From NCBI RefSeq assembly GCF_900177645.1, contig NZ_FXAO01000002.1:310001-374000 (forward strand): a DNA stretch of 64,000 nt. Direction: 5' to 3'. The notes under the pieces were generated by a model. The model had not been told where the DNA came from and ran no database searches. It was given only the letters and a program-made list of their open reading frames with translations. Positions 28,048 through 36,333 of this stretch are shown one piece after another. Position 1 is the stretch's first letter; each line of letters starts with the position of its first letter. Source of the DNA: Arenibacter troitsensis (GTDB taxonomy: Bacteria > Bacteroidota > Bacteroidia > Flavobacteriales > Flavobacteriaceae). The position numbers and the translations under genes were made by a program.

Positions 28048-29004
28048 ATGAAGAAAAAAAGAACCATTAGACTATCGTGTGAAAGAGCCCGAGCCTTTCC
28101 CATCGAAAAAGCGCTGGCAAAACTCGGGCACTTTCCGACCAGATCAACGGAGAAAGAAGCTTGGTTCCTGAGCCCGTTCCGCTCAGAAACACAAGCCTCT
28201 TTCAAGGTATCCAAGAAACTGAATAGATGGTACGACCATGGAGCCGGGAAAGGGGGCAATGTAATCGACCTGATATGCCTATTGAACAATGGAACTGTCA
28301 AAGAAGCATTGGAACTGATAGAACAGGACCAAATCTCTTTTTCTTTTCAACAGCAACCGATTATTAAAGAGGAACAGGATAACACAATAAGGGTCACCAA
28401 GGTCATGGAGCTGACCCATTTTGCCCTGAAGGACTATCTGAAGTCAAGGAATATTTCAATACCAACTGCCCGTAAACTCATCAAAGAAGTCCATTACCGG
28501 TTCAAGGGCAAAGCGTATTTCGCTTTGGGCTTGAAGAACGGTTCGGGAGGCTGGGAACTACGGAACAAATATGTGAAGAATTCCAGTTCGCCCAAGGATG
28601 TGGCCCATATCAATAATGGCCGGACCAGACTTATCATCACCGAAGGCATGTTCGACCTGTTATCGATTATGGAAACCAATGAAAAATTAGGACTTGAATA
28701 CGATTTTTTGGTACTGAACTCAACCGCTTTTGTTCAGAAGGCAATAGAAATAATGAAGGGTTATAGTTGTATTGATCTCTATCTGGACAATGATGCTACC
28801 GGTAAAAAAGCTGCCAAAAACTTTATGGACCATGCCAATAACAGTGTGGACAGATCACCATTATATGCCGATTTTAAGGATATGAACGAATGGCTCATGT
28901 CGGGCGCAAAGGAGGCAAACGGTCAGGGAATTCAAGATGTGTTTTTGTTGCCACAAAAACAATCTTGCTTTGCTCCCGACGGTCGCAAAGAAAACAAAAA
29001 ATGA
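28048..29004 (+). CDS. CHC2 zinc-finger/TOPRIM primase
   Basis: 318 residues from ATG 28048 (a longer frame begins at 27970, but that N-terminus is basic, atypical filler). The N-terminal CHC2-like region (WFLSPFRSETQASFKVSKK, WYDHGAGKGGNVIDLICLLN) precedes a TOPRIM domain with LIITEGMFDLLS and DLYLDNDATGKKAAKNF. The usual Cys ligands of CHC2 are not all visible, as is common in element-encoded primases. It presumably primes replication of the excised element. Its stop overlaps the MobC-like start (ATGA, 29001-29004). Confidence 0.83.
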   Translation: MKKKRTIRLSCERARAFPIEKALAKLGHFPTRSTEKEAWFLSPFRSETQASFKVSKKLNRWYDHGAGKGGNVIDLICLLNNGTVKEALELIEQDQISFSFQQQPIIKEEQDNTIRVTKVMELTHFALKDYLKSRNISIPTARKLIKEVHYRFKGKAYFALGLKNGSGGWELRNKYVKNSSSPKDVAHINNGRTRLIITEGMFDLLSIMETNEKLGLEYDFLVLNSTAFVQKAIEIMKGYSCIDLYLDNDATGKKAAKNFMDHANNSVDRSPLYADFKDMNEWLMSGAKEANGQGIQDVFLLPQKQSCFAPDGRKENKK

Positions 29005-29306
29005 AAAGGACCTATATCAGATTCCGGTGTTCCATCTACGAGAAGAAACTGCTCAAAAAAAGGGCACAGCGGGCGGGAATTTCCCTTTCAGAATATTGCC
29101 GCAGCTCGGCCTTTGGGAATACCGTTATCGAAAGGCTTACTCCGGAACAATTGGAATGTTGCAGGACCTTGGTAAAATACAAGAACAACTTTACGAGCAT
29201 TGGTAATATGTTCAGGAAACGGAACCCGAAACTGGCCCATGAGGTCGAGAAATTGGCAGAGGAAATACGATTGCACCTTTATAATTTTAAAAAAATAAAG
29301 AAATGA
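29001..29306 (+). CDS. MobC-like mobilization/relaxosome protein
   Basis: 101 residues from ATG 29001; a longer frame to 28890 merely overlaps the primase gene. The N-terminal RTYIRFRCSIYEKKLLKKRAQRAGISLSEYCR is the ribbon-helix-helix pattern of MobC/relaxosome accessory proteins, and the C-terminal NNFTSIGNMFRKRNP segment is also typical. It likely binds oriT and helps the relaxase. Overlaps primase upstream and relaxase downstream by four bases each, so the three are coupled. Confidence 0.85.
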   Translation: MKRTYIRFRCSIYEKKLLKKRAQRAGISLSEYCRSSAFGNTVIERLTPEQLECCRTLVKYKNNFTSIGNMFRKRNPKLAHEVEKLAEEIRLHLYNFKKIKK

Positions 29307-30172
29307 TAGGCAAGGGAAAATCCATAGCACATACGGGAGCCTCCATAGAATATGGATGGAACCAGGAAAAAGGGGCAGACGTGGTCTTCAGTCAACATGT
29401 GGCCGGGAACGACGCCAAACAGATCACGGAAGAGTTCAAAATGGTGCAGGAACAGAATGTACGTTGCCAAAAGAACACCCTGAGCTTTGTACTGAGTCCG
29501 ACCAGGGAAGACGGAAAGAACCTTACTGCCGAAAAACTAAAAGAAATGACCCAACGGTTTGTTGCGGAAATGCAATTAAAGGAACGCCAGGCCATCGCTT
29601 TTGTGCATAGGGACAAGGCACATACCCATATCCATCTATATGTGAACCGCATCGGTTTTGATGGGAAGGCCTACAATGACAGTTTTATTGGCAAGCGGAG
29701 CCAACTGGCAGCGGAGAACGTTGCCAAGGAAATGGGCCTGACCACAGTGAAGGAAGTGCAACTGGAAAAGGAACTGGATTCCATAAAGGTCCGTCTTGAA
29801 ATCAAGAACGTTCACCAAAGGGTCATGGAGAACGATAGGCCAAAAACATTGGATAATTATATCAAGGCAATGAAAGAAAGGAATATAGAGGTCATCCCAA
29901 GTATCAACAAGGCAAACAGATTACAGGGCTTCCGGTTCCAATATAAAGGTCAAAATTTTAAGGCAAGCGAGGTGCACCGTTCCATGTCCGGAGGGAAGAT
30001 CATCGGACAGCTCTCGCAGAATAGAAATGTTGATAAACAAATAGCAACAGGCAAATCCGTTCAAGTATTGGGAAAGACCTTGGAAATGAGTACCAATCTA
30101 GCTGCCAGTATTGCTAAGAACATAATCAAGAAAACGATCAAAAAAGCCATCGACACGGGAATCGGGTATTAA
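29303..30172 (+). CDS. MobA/VirD2-type relaxase
   Basis: 289-residue relaxase (PF03432 type). The metal-binding histidine motif is FVHRDKAHTHIHLYVNRI (H102 and H107-T-H109-I-H111); Y17 in SIEYGW is a candidate nicking tyrosine. It would nick oriT and lead the strand into a helper conjugation channel. No type IV coupling protein or secretion genes follow, so mobility depends on another element. The C-terminal part (about 200-289) is basic and unclassified. Confidence 0.87.
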   Translation: MIGKGKSIAHTGASIEYGWNQEKGADVVFSQHVAGNDAKQITEEFKMVQEQNVRCQKNTLSFVLSPTREDGKNLTAEKLKEMTQRFVAEMQLKERQAIAFVHRDKAHTHIHLYVNRIGFDGKAYNDSFIGKRSQLAAENVAKEMGLTTVKEVQLEKELDSIKVRLEIKNVHQRVMENDRPKTLDNYIKAMKERNIEVIPSINKANRLQGFRFQYKGQNFKASEVHRSMSGGKIIGQLSQNRNVDKQIATGKSVQVLGKTLEMSTNLAASIAKNIIKKTIKKAIDTGIGY

Positions 30173-30183
30173 AACAAAAAACT

Positions 30184-30657
30184 ATGGGATACAAGAAACT
30201 GGACGAAGTAATGGAACTGCTCAATGACGAACTGGACGGTTTCAATAAAGCCCTGGAAAAGCTGGAGAAACTTACCGAGAATGTGGACAACATCAAAATA
30301 TCCCCGGATACTTCCAAAATCGAGCACATGCTTAAAGAACACCTAAACTCCGAAAGGACCAAAAGTGAAAGGATCCAGAGGTCCCTTCAAAATTTAGGAC
30401 AGCAGATTTCTAAGGCGAGAATGGTCCCTAAAGTACAATTGTGGCTGCAATATGGTATTTGGGCCATTTTCCTTGTCATCATTGGCTATCTGGCCTTTCA
30501 GGTCGCTCGGATAGATCGGATACGGGAAAGGTCATATTCAGCGGGCCGGCAAGAGGTCATTTCAGACCTAAAAGGGTATTTTGATCATTATCCCGAGCAT
30601 TACCAGACTTACAAGAATTGGGCAAAGGAAAAGGACAGTCTTCCAAATCATAAGTAG
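30184..30657 (+). CDS. Small membrane protein of the mobilization operon
   Basis: 157 residues: an N-terminal coiled coil (1-80), one transmembrane helix (about 96-114, IWAIFLVIIGYLAFQVA) and a short C-terminal charged domain (115-157). Proteins of this layout follow relaxases in Bacteroidetes mobilizable elements and are conserved but uncharacterised. Probably an accessory relaxosome or membrane-docking factor, inferred from position. Starts 11 bp after the relaxase. Confidence 0.7.
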   Translation: MGYKKLDEVMELLNDELDGFNKALEKLEKLTENVDNIKISPDTSKIEHMLKEHLNSERTKSERIQRSLQNLGQQISKARMVPKVQLWLQYGIWAIFLVIIGYLAFQVARIDRIRERSYSAGRQEVISDLKGYFDHYPEHYQTYKNWAKEKDSLPNHK

Positions 30658-30660
30658 TTT

Positions 30661-30730
30661 GCGCCCTATCCGGTTTTTGCTTCACGTTTATCAACCCGAA
30701 CACTACAAAAACCGGACAGGATCCGGGCGC
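30661..30730. repeat. Nested inverted repeats at the end of the mobilization operon
   Basis: Outer arms GCGCCC (30661-30666) and GGGCGC (30725-30730) enclose CCGGTTTTTG (30670-30679) and CAAAAACCGG (30706-30715). Lies between the converging mobilization operon and the GAPS4-like genes. Could be a bidirectional terminator, a recombination site or part of an oriT. Confidence 0.6.
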
Positions 30731-30776
30731 AGGTAAGTTATGGTAAGATTTGGGTGCACCGCAAACGAAACTTAGA

Positions 30777-31913
30777 TTAAACCGACTTACTCAGGTAAGA
30801 TAAATAGCGCTCATAAATCTCGCTTTTCTCTTTTTCTAAAAAATCGAATAGCTTTTCCTTCATACGGTTCTTTTCTGCATATGGTACGTCGCTCTGTGCA
30901 GTGTAAGTCCCAATATTTATCTCAAATTCTGCCTTATTACCACGGGTTTCAAAATAGGGAAATCCAAAATTTACGCTAACAACTCCCTCAATTAGCCCGT
31001 ATTTATATGTGAATTTCACTTCCATTCCCCAACACTTAATATACTCATGATAACTATTCTGTTCAAAAAAGAAGTCAGACTGTATTTTTTTTCCTTTGAA
31101 TATCAAAGCATCTTTGTTTGACATCCAGGTAATATCATTGGGTAAATCCATGTCCTCATCGGCTTTAAATTGAACATCAACAATATCCTGAAAAGTAAAA
31201 ACCGAACTTGTCATATTATTTGAAAGCCTCAAGAAGAAAGTAATTCTGGATTTATTATCGAAATCTCCAAATAAAATCTTTTGAAGTTCTTCCTTTTCCT
31301 TAATTACTTTAATTTCTTTTAGATGACTGACCAGAACCTTCTCTAATTCCTTGACAACTTCTTGGGTTTCTTTTGAAGTTGTTTGCGCAGTAATTTTTAA
31401 ATTATTTCCTTTCTCCTTTTCAATAATCAATTGACCAGTGAATTTATTAGTAGCCTCAAACCAACTTTTGTTTAAATCTCGCCTCTCAATCTCAAATTGT
31501 AGAACCATTTTAGTATCACCTTTATCTACAGGCGAAAACGGAAGAATTTTTTGAACTTTAAAGTTAGCGTTAGACTGATTAATTTTTTCCTTTACTGTGG
31601 ACAACTTCTTATGATCCGGCACTATGGCTATTAATGGCTTATCTGTATCTAACTTTATATCACTAGATGAACGTTTCGGATTGTCTTCTTTAGTATTAAA
31701 GCAATCTTTTAAGGTTTCAAATTCAAGAGGACTGATTATAGTATTACTCAAAAATGGTACATAGGATTCTTTTGAATCCTTTCCAAAAAATACTCCTCGA
31801 TTTTTTAATAGAACCTTTAAATCCGCTTTTGAAATTAAGTTTTGATTTACAAATCCTTTGAGAAATTCACCGTGCGGTAATATCTTATCTATATGTTCAT
31901 ATTGTTCCCTCAT
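30777..31913 (-). CDS. GapS4b-like protein of a two-gene defence module
   Basis: 378 residues. From memory of the family, the N-terminal layout (LPHGEFLKGFVNQNLISKADLKVLLKNRGVFFG, then a conserved SNTIISPLEFETLKD) resembles GapS4b, the partner of a PD-(D/E)XK nuclease in GAPS4, one of the Gamma-Mobile-Trio anti-phage systems. No catalytic motif is visible; the middle and C-terminal parts are beta-rich. Its start overlaps the stop of the upstream gene (position 31913), so the two are translationally coupled. The assignment is from recall, not a search. Confidence 0.55.
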   Translation of the reverse strand: MREQYEHIDKILPHGEFLKGFVNQNLISKADLKVLLKNRGVFFGKDSKESYVPFLSNTIISPLEFETLKDCFNTKEDNPKRSSSDIKLDTDKPLIAIVPDHKKLSTVKEKINQSNANFKVQKILPFSPVDKGDTKMVLQFEIERRDLNKSWFEATNKFTGQLIIEKEKGNNLKITAQTTSKETQEVVKELEKVLVSHLKEIKVIKEKEELQKILFGDFDNKSRITFFLRLSNNMTSSVFTFQDIVDVQFKADEDMDLPNDITWMSNKDALIFKGKKIQSDFFFEQNSYHEYIKCWGMEVKFTYKYGLIEGVVSVNFGFPYFETRGNKAEFEINIGTYTAQSDVPYAEKNRMKEKLFDFLEKEKSEIYERYLSYLSKSV

Positions 31914-32827
31914 TATTTGAGATTAAATACATTAATATTTTTAGTGATATATTTTTTTGACTCGAAGGTCTGAAGTGCATTATTTACAGCATTTCTATCT
32001 CGTAATTCGTTGAAATCCGGAAAACCAATAAAGACCTTCTGAGCCCAACCGCCTGATATTTCAATTGCCAGACCTACTAGACGTTTAAAATCACTTACTG
32101 TAAAGTTGTCCCTATTACAAATATAAAGATGAGATAAGTCATTACTGACTAAGACTTTAAAAAGTAATATTCTGGAAGTCAAATACTCTACAGGTAATAT
32201 TTTTCCAGATATTCTTCTGGTTGTTGGATTAAGATTATTACCAGTAGATGGATAATAAAAATCAATATTCTCGGAAAGTGTTATGAATTTTATCTCTTTT
32301 AAACACCTACCAATAAAAGCATAAGAATCATTTGTAACGACAACGATTTGTTCAAAAATATAATCGTCGTGAAATCTAGATTTTGCAAGTTCGTCCAATA
32401 ATTTTGAGTCGTTTTCTATTGGTGTATTATTCAACCAGAATAGTATACCTATAGTGTTAACACTGGAATATTGGTCGAATTCATTTAGGCGTTCAATTCG
32501 TTCACTAGATTTTATATAGCACTCTAGACCATAAGCCAAATCAGAAAAGTGTTTTTTAAATTTAGTTCTAGGATTGTCTGGATAGGGTTTATCACTATAC
32601 TTTACTGATATAAATGTCTCTACCAGTTCACCTTCAACAAGTGGGGACTTGTAGATGAAGCCCAAGTCTTTTCCATGAGTTCCTTTTGTTTCACTACGGC
32701 CATGTTCTTTTGGCAAGTAACAATCAAAAGTTATGCCTGTTTCAGGAGGTTGCCAACCAATAGTTTCTAGAAACTCCATGACTATTTTCTCACCATATTC
32801 TCCTATTTTTTTTGAAAGTTCGCCCAT
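31913..32827 (-). CDS. GapS4a-like PD-(D/E)XK nuclease
   Basis: 304 residues. The N-terminal half looks like a PD-(D/E)XK nuclease: IGEYGEKIVMEFLETIGW helix, D35 (ITFDCYL), then KGTHGKDLGF with D54, and a strand ending SVKYS with K76, giving a D-x20-SxK variant of the active site. The KGTHG-D arrangement and the SVKY strand are what I recall of GapS4a. First gene of the two-gene module; a nuclease plus partner suggests abortive or direct degradation of invading DNA. No methyltransferase is nearby, so it is not an R-M system. Confidence 0.6.
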   Translation of the reverse strand: MGELSKKIGEYGEKIVMEFLETIGWQPPETGITFDCYLPKEHGRSETKGTHGKDLGFIYKSPLVEGELVETFISVKYSDKPYPDNPRTKFKKHFSDLAYGLECYIKSSERIERLNEFDQYSSVNTIGILFWLNNTPIENDSKLLDELAKSRFHDDYIFEQIVVVTNDSYAFIGRCLKEIKFITLSENIDFYYPSTGNNLNPTTRRISGKILPVEYLTSRILLFKVLVSNDLSHLYICNRDNFTVSDFKRLVGLAIEISGGWAQKVFIGFPDFNELRDRNAVNNALQTFESKKYITKNINVFNLK

Positions 32828-32930
32828 TTGTATTGTTCAATTTCGGTCTGGTTATTAAGTTTCTAAAAATAGATTATTTTTCTGAGTGAAGGAAAAATCT
32901 AACAAACTTCTGAGAACACTCATCATTAAT

Positions 32931-33908
32931 TTAAAGAGCAACGTTCCATGAAATCAAAGACAATCGCTCAGTTACTTTCAAAATTGTGGTAAAAACTTCC
33001 TCTTCATTTGGCAACTCCCCATAGACCAAAAACTTAAATTGATTCTGATACGTGTCTTTCAGTTGGTTCCAAGTTTCTTTAGGGCTTTTGAAAATCAAAG
33101 CTTCTTTAGGATGATGTTTCAACCAGTCATTATTGTTCTTAAAACTTTTTACATCGTCATGAGCTACTTTTAGTAGCATCGTATCAAAAGCTTCTGAAGT
33201 AAAAAACTTTTGAAGCGTTTCATCTTTCAATAGCTGGTGAATATCATATACATGCCTGATTTTAGCATTTAGATCCACAATTGGTTTTTCGGTATGTGAG
33301 AACCGAACCAAACTCATTATCTTTTCACACAGGGTTCTTTCAACATCCAGAATAAATGCTTCAAAAGGCAATAGGTCATATTCTTCCGCCAATGTCGTTT
33401 GGTTGGTGGCATTCATCATATCATAGATATAGGTGTTAAGTGCCTTCCTAGCGTATGGCTCAAAATAGCCAAGCCATGTTGCTTCTATAATAATCACATC
33501 TCTTACTTGTCCATAATTTCCTTTGAAAATTTTGGGGTAGTTATAGGCAATCTTCCGAATCATTCCCATTTTGTTAGTAATCCCTTCCATTTCTACTTCT
33601 ACAAATGGCACTTTTATTTCATTGGTTATTTTTTTGAGCTTAGCCTTTAATTGGTTACCTGTCTCTTCTTCTCTTCGTATTACGACTAAATCAATATCCT
33701 CGGAAAAACGTTCGATGAATTTATCACACTTTGACAAAGCCGTGCCGCCCTTAAATATAACTTCATTTTTAATGGCACTATCAAAGATCTGTTTTAGGGC
33801 ATAACATACCCAGTAGTCCTTTTCGATATAGATATTTAAAATACCCATCCGTTCTGCGGTTACTTGAACCGCTTGTCTGAAAAGTTGTTCGTTCTCGTGC
33901 AGCTTCAT
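32931..33908 (-). CDS. abiEii: AbiEii-type nucleotidyltransferase toxin
   Basis: 325 residues with the type IV toxin signature: FKGGTALSK (GGS/T motif, 54-60) followed by FSEDIDLVV (D71, D73 catalytic pair). AbiEii toxins of this class transfer nucleotides to tRNA or other targets and arrest growth during phage infection. Overlaps the upstream antitoxin-like gene by four bases (ATGA, 33905-33908), the classical abiE gene order with antitoxin first. Confidence 0.88.
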   Translation of the reverse strand: MKLHENEQLFRQAVQVTAERMGILNIYIEKDYWVCYALKQIFDSAIKNEVIFKGGTALSKCDKFIERFSEDIDLVVIRREEETGNQLKAKLKKITNEIKVPFVEVEMEGITNKMGMIRKIAYNYPKIFKGNYGQVRDVIIIEATWLGYFEPYARKALNTYIYDMMNATNQTTLAEEYDLLPFEAFILDVERTLCEKIMSLVRFSHTEKPIVDLNAKIRHVYDIHQLLKDETLQKFFTSEAFDTMLLKVAHDDVKSFKNNNDWLKHHPKEALIFKSPKETWNQLKDTYQNQFKFLVYGELPNEEEVFTTILKVTERLSLISWNVAL

Positions 33909-34636
33909 TTTATATTCCAGTATATGGCATTTGACAATACCTTTTCAGAAATGCCAAGGTTATATTCCGTTATGGGATTTAAAGTATCTTGAAGGTCTCT
34001 GATTTCCGTTTCAGCTTTACAATTGATTTCCCTTAGCAATGCACCCAATAAAGCTCTTGTAGCGGGAGAATATTTGAACGCCAATTTTATGAGTTTTCTG
34101 TGTTCGCTAGATTTCAATTTGCGCAATAATGCCATCAAACGGATACAACTTTTAGCAATGGTGGTATCTGGTATTTTCTTTATATAACGTATTGCGTCCA
34201 ACAATCTTAATAAAGGTATATTTTCTTTGTTGATTGTATTCTTTTGTTTGATGAATGAGATTTTAAAGCGCCCCCTTTTAAAGGGTGGCCTTATTTCCCG
34301 TTTGCCAATCTGGATTATGCTACTTACTTGTGTGGTAAGTCCTAAGGCATTATAAGCGCTATACCCCGTAATATATCCGACTATTTTGTCATCTTCTTCC
34401 AATAAATCCTTCACAATTTGATGCTGGTCCGGCAGCAAAGTACCGAATACGGTTTCTTGTGGTTTGAAATATTTACCTTTGGATAGCTTATTTATCTTAC
34501 CCGAAACGGCCATTCTATTCAGGTGTTTAATGATGGCTTCCCTTCGGGTCACCTCGTTCATAAAATCCATATAGGTGAATACATATCCTTTAGGCAATTT
34601 ATTGATCTTATCATCAATGTAATCAGAGGTCTTCAT
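33905..34636 (-). CDS. abiEi: AbiEi-like antitoxin/transcription regulator (DUF6088)
   Basis: 243 residues. The N-terminal winged-HTH (about 1-60, VTRREAIIKHLNRMAVSGKINKLSKGKYFKP) and the following VGYITGYSAYNALGLTTQ segment match AbiEi/DUF6088 antitoxins, which both repress their own operon and counter AbiEii. A perfect 14-bp-arm inverted repeat lies 27-64 bp upstream (34663-34700), a likely operator. Translationally coupled to the toxin. Confidence 0.85.
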   Translation of the reverse strand: MKTSDYIDDKINKLPKGYVFTYMDFMNEVTRREAIIKHLNRMAVSGKINKLSKGKYFKPQETVFGTLLPDQHQIVKDLLEEDDKIVGYITGYSAYNALGLTTQVSSIIQIGKREIRPPFKRGRFKISFIKQKNTINKENIPLLRLLDAIRYIKKIPDTTIAKSCIRLMALLRKLKSSEHRKLIKLAFKYSPATRALLGALLREINCKAETEIRDLQDTLNPITEYNLGISEKVLSNAIYWNIK

Positions 34637-34662
34637 TCAAATATATTTGTATAAATATAATT

Positions 34663-34700
34663 AAAATGTCCAGTTTATTTATTAAAAAACTGGACATTTT
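34663..34700. promoter_or_regulatory. Inverted repeat upstream of abiEi, candidate operator
   Basis: AAAATGTCCAGTTT (34663-34676) and AAACTGGACATTTT (34687-34700) are perfect inverse copies separated by 10 bp. It sits just upstream of the abiEi start (34636), where AbiEi proteins are known to bind inverted repeats for autorepression. A terminator role for + strand transcription is an alternative because of the trailing T-run. Confidence 0.6.
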
Positions 34701-34735
34701 TTATAAGTTATGATAACTTTAATTTGATTGTTTTC

Positions 34736-34787
34736 ATAGTTGCAGTACCTTGCGGAAGTTTTAACTTCCGCAAGGTACTGCAACTAT
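34736..34787. repeat. Perfect 25-bp palindrome with 2-nt centre
   Basis: Positions 34736-34760 and 34763-34787 are exact inverse copies around a TT centre, core GCAGTACCTTGCGGAAG. The arms are more G+C-rich than the surroundings and there is no T-run, so a simple terminator is unlikely. It lies between abiE and the SymE-like gene. Confidence 0.8.
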
Positions 34788-34965
34788 ATGATTGTCTTAA
34801 ACTCTACTCAAAGTCTTAGCATTTAATGTAATAGATTTTTAATTATTTTCGCTATCTCTTCCTATGAAAAATTCGATTATCAATTCCCTAGTATCTTTAT
34901 TTGATACTATATTTGGTAAAGTGATTTTCTAATATCCATAGAAATTTTTTCAGGACTAGGCGTAG

Positions 34966-35148
34966 CTATTTTTCGTCGGTAAGAGTTATGGTCAGCTTAT
35001 TCCTTTGCTCCTTAATTTCAATTTCCTTTCCAATTTCAAAACCAAGTTCTTGCAGCCATTTCCCCTCAAGCCGAATTTCCGGAACAACAATACTATCCCA
35101 AGCCCGGGTCCTGAATTTTTGATAGATCTTTAATTTTTTGGTTTTCAT
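34966..35148 (-). CDS. SymE-family small protein (AbrB-like fold)
   Basis: 60 residues: KLKIYQKFRTRAWDSIVVPEIRLEGKWLQELGFEIGKEIEIKEQRNKLTITL. The VPEIRLEGKWLQELGF core is the SymE/SpoVT-AbrB swapped-hairpin pattern. In E. coli SymE is an SOS-induced type I toxin, but many homologues lie in defence islands with unclear roles. No antisense RNA can be seen from sequence alone. Divergent from the XRE regulator at 35343, sharing a 194-bp control region with inverted repeats. Confidence 0.7.
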   Translation of the reverse strand: MKTKKLKIYQKFRTRAWDSIVVPEIRLEGKWLQELGFEIGKEIEIKEQRNKLTITLTDEK

Positions 35149-35200
35149 TCTCCGTACGGGTTAAGAGGGTTATTTTTTCTTCCCTATATGTCCTGAAATT

Positions 35201-35302
35201 TAAATTTTCCGAGTTTAGGAACATATTATCTGAAAATAAGAATAAATATATGTGTTATAAGATAAAATCACAAACAAAAGTTTAGAAAATCGGAAAATTT
35301 TA
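35201..35302. promoter_or_regulatory. Paired inverted sites in the SymE/XRE divergent promoter
   Basis: TAAATTTTCCG (35201-35211) and CGGAAAATTTTA (35291-35302) are inverse copies (with one extra base) symmetrically placed between the two divergent starts. This is the arrangement expected if the XRE protein controls both genes. Confidence 0.45.
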
Positions 35303-35342
35303 ACCTAAGGGCTAACTTTATGTACTTAAAATGGGATAATAT

Positions 35343-35561
35343 ATGACGGAATTAGGACTCTACTTTGCTAAAAAATCTATAAACAGATCGGATGTATCCC
35401 GTAAAACTGGAATTAGCAAAACCCGGCTAAGCGAACTTGCCAATAATGCGAACACACAATTAAGAGTCAATGAGATGTATTTGATTGCCCTTGCCATTGA
35501 TGAAAATCCGTGTGAACTTTTAACTGAAGTTTGTAAGGGGCTTAAGTTGCCGAGGGAGTGA
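35343..35561 (+). CDS. XRE-family helix-turn-helix regulator
   Basis: 72 residues, a single HTH domain: RSDVSRKTGISKTRLSELANNANTQLRVNEMYLIALAIDENPCELL. No additional domain. It most likely regulates the divergent SymE-like gene and itself through the paired inverted sites in the shared intergenic region. Confidence 0.8.
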   Translation: MTELGLYFAKKSINRSDVSRKTGISKTRLSELANNANTQLRVNEMYLIALAIDENPCELLTEVCKGLKLPRE

Positions 35562-35802
35562 GATTTTCGTAAAAGAATAATAGTGCTTTTAATTATTTTG
35601 CTGAAAAATTAGAAAAGTAGGTGCGCGTCAAGTTTATCATCAAATGATTTGACATCATATTAGGTTAAATAAAATTCAGATTCTTACATTTATTATATCT
35701 AGGATGAGGTCGGGTTACTTAAAAAATTATGCCAGGACTTCTTGAAAATTTAAAGAGAAGATAAACTCTTAATTAGTAATACCTGAAATTTAAATAAATG
35801 AT

Positions 35803-36024
35803 ATGGAAAGATTTATAGCAAGTTTTACCGCAGAATATCCCGGTATAGATGCAGTTCAGTATTCGTGCTTTTCGTGGCAGCAGAACGGTGATACTCCTGA
35901 CACTTCAACTACCAGAGGTCATATAGCACATAATTCTTCTTATGATTTTTTTAAAATGTTTAATAACGAAATTGACCCCGATAAAATTATTGTTATCATA
36001 AAGAAAATTGAGAAGCTTAAATAA
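35803..36024 (+). CDS. Small hypothetical protein
   Basis: 73 residues, not recognised. Sequence is unbiased and lacks signal peptide or membrane segments; Trp/Tyr/Phe-rich middle (YSCFSWQQNG) and a Lys/Ile-rich C-terminus. AT-rich like the surrounding cargo. It sits between the XRE regulator and the OLD-like gene and could be a small component of either, but the coding status itself is uncertain. Confidence 0.4.
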   Translation: MERFIASFTAEYPGIDAVQYSCFSWQQNGDTPDTSTTRGHIAHNSSYDFFKMFNNEIDPDKIIVIIKKIEKLK

Positions 36025-36333
36025 TGCATCATTAATATTTTTGCTGTTCATGCTCGATTGTATAAAGAAATTCTGTAGGGAACACAAAAGCTAGTTTTGA
36101 ATCGGTAAATGAGCGCCAAAAGGTCACAGAAGGATAAACCACCAAAATGGCATACTTTATAAGCCGTATTTTTAAGGTATTCTAATTGTTGACTTGATTA
36201 TAATTAACTTGAAATACAAAAGCCAACCCACTAAAAATATTTGCGATACCCAGGACCCGATGCAAAGTTAAAACCTTATAATAATACTCCACTTACGAAA
36301 TATCCACTCCTACTTACTCTAAACTGCGATAAG

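Noticed and set aside
28890-29000. Upstream extension of the MobC-like gene
   Set aside because: It overlaps the primase end completely; the ATGA coupling at 29001 and the RHH pattern fix the true start.
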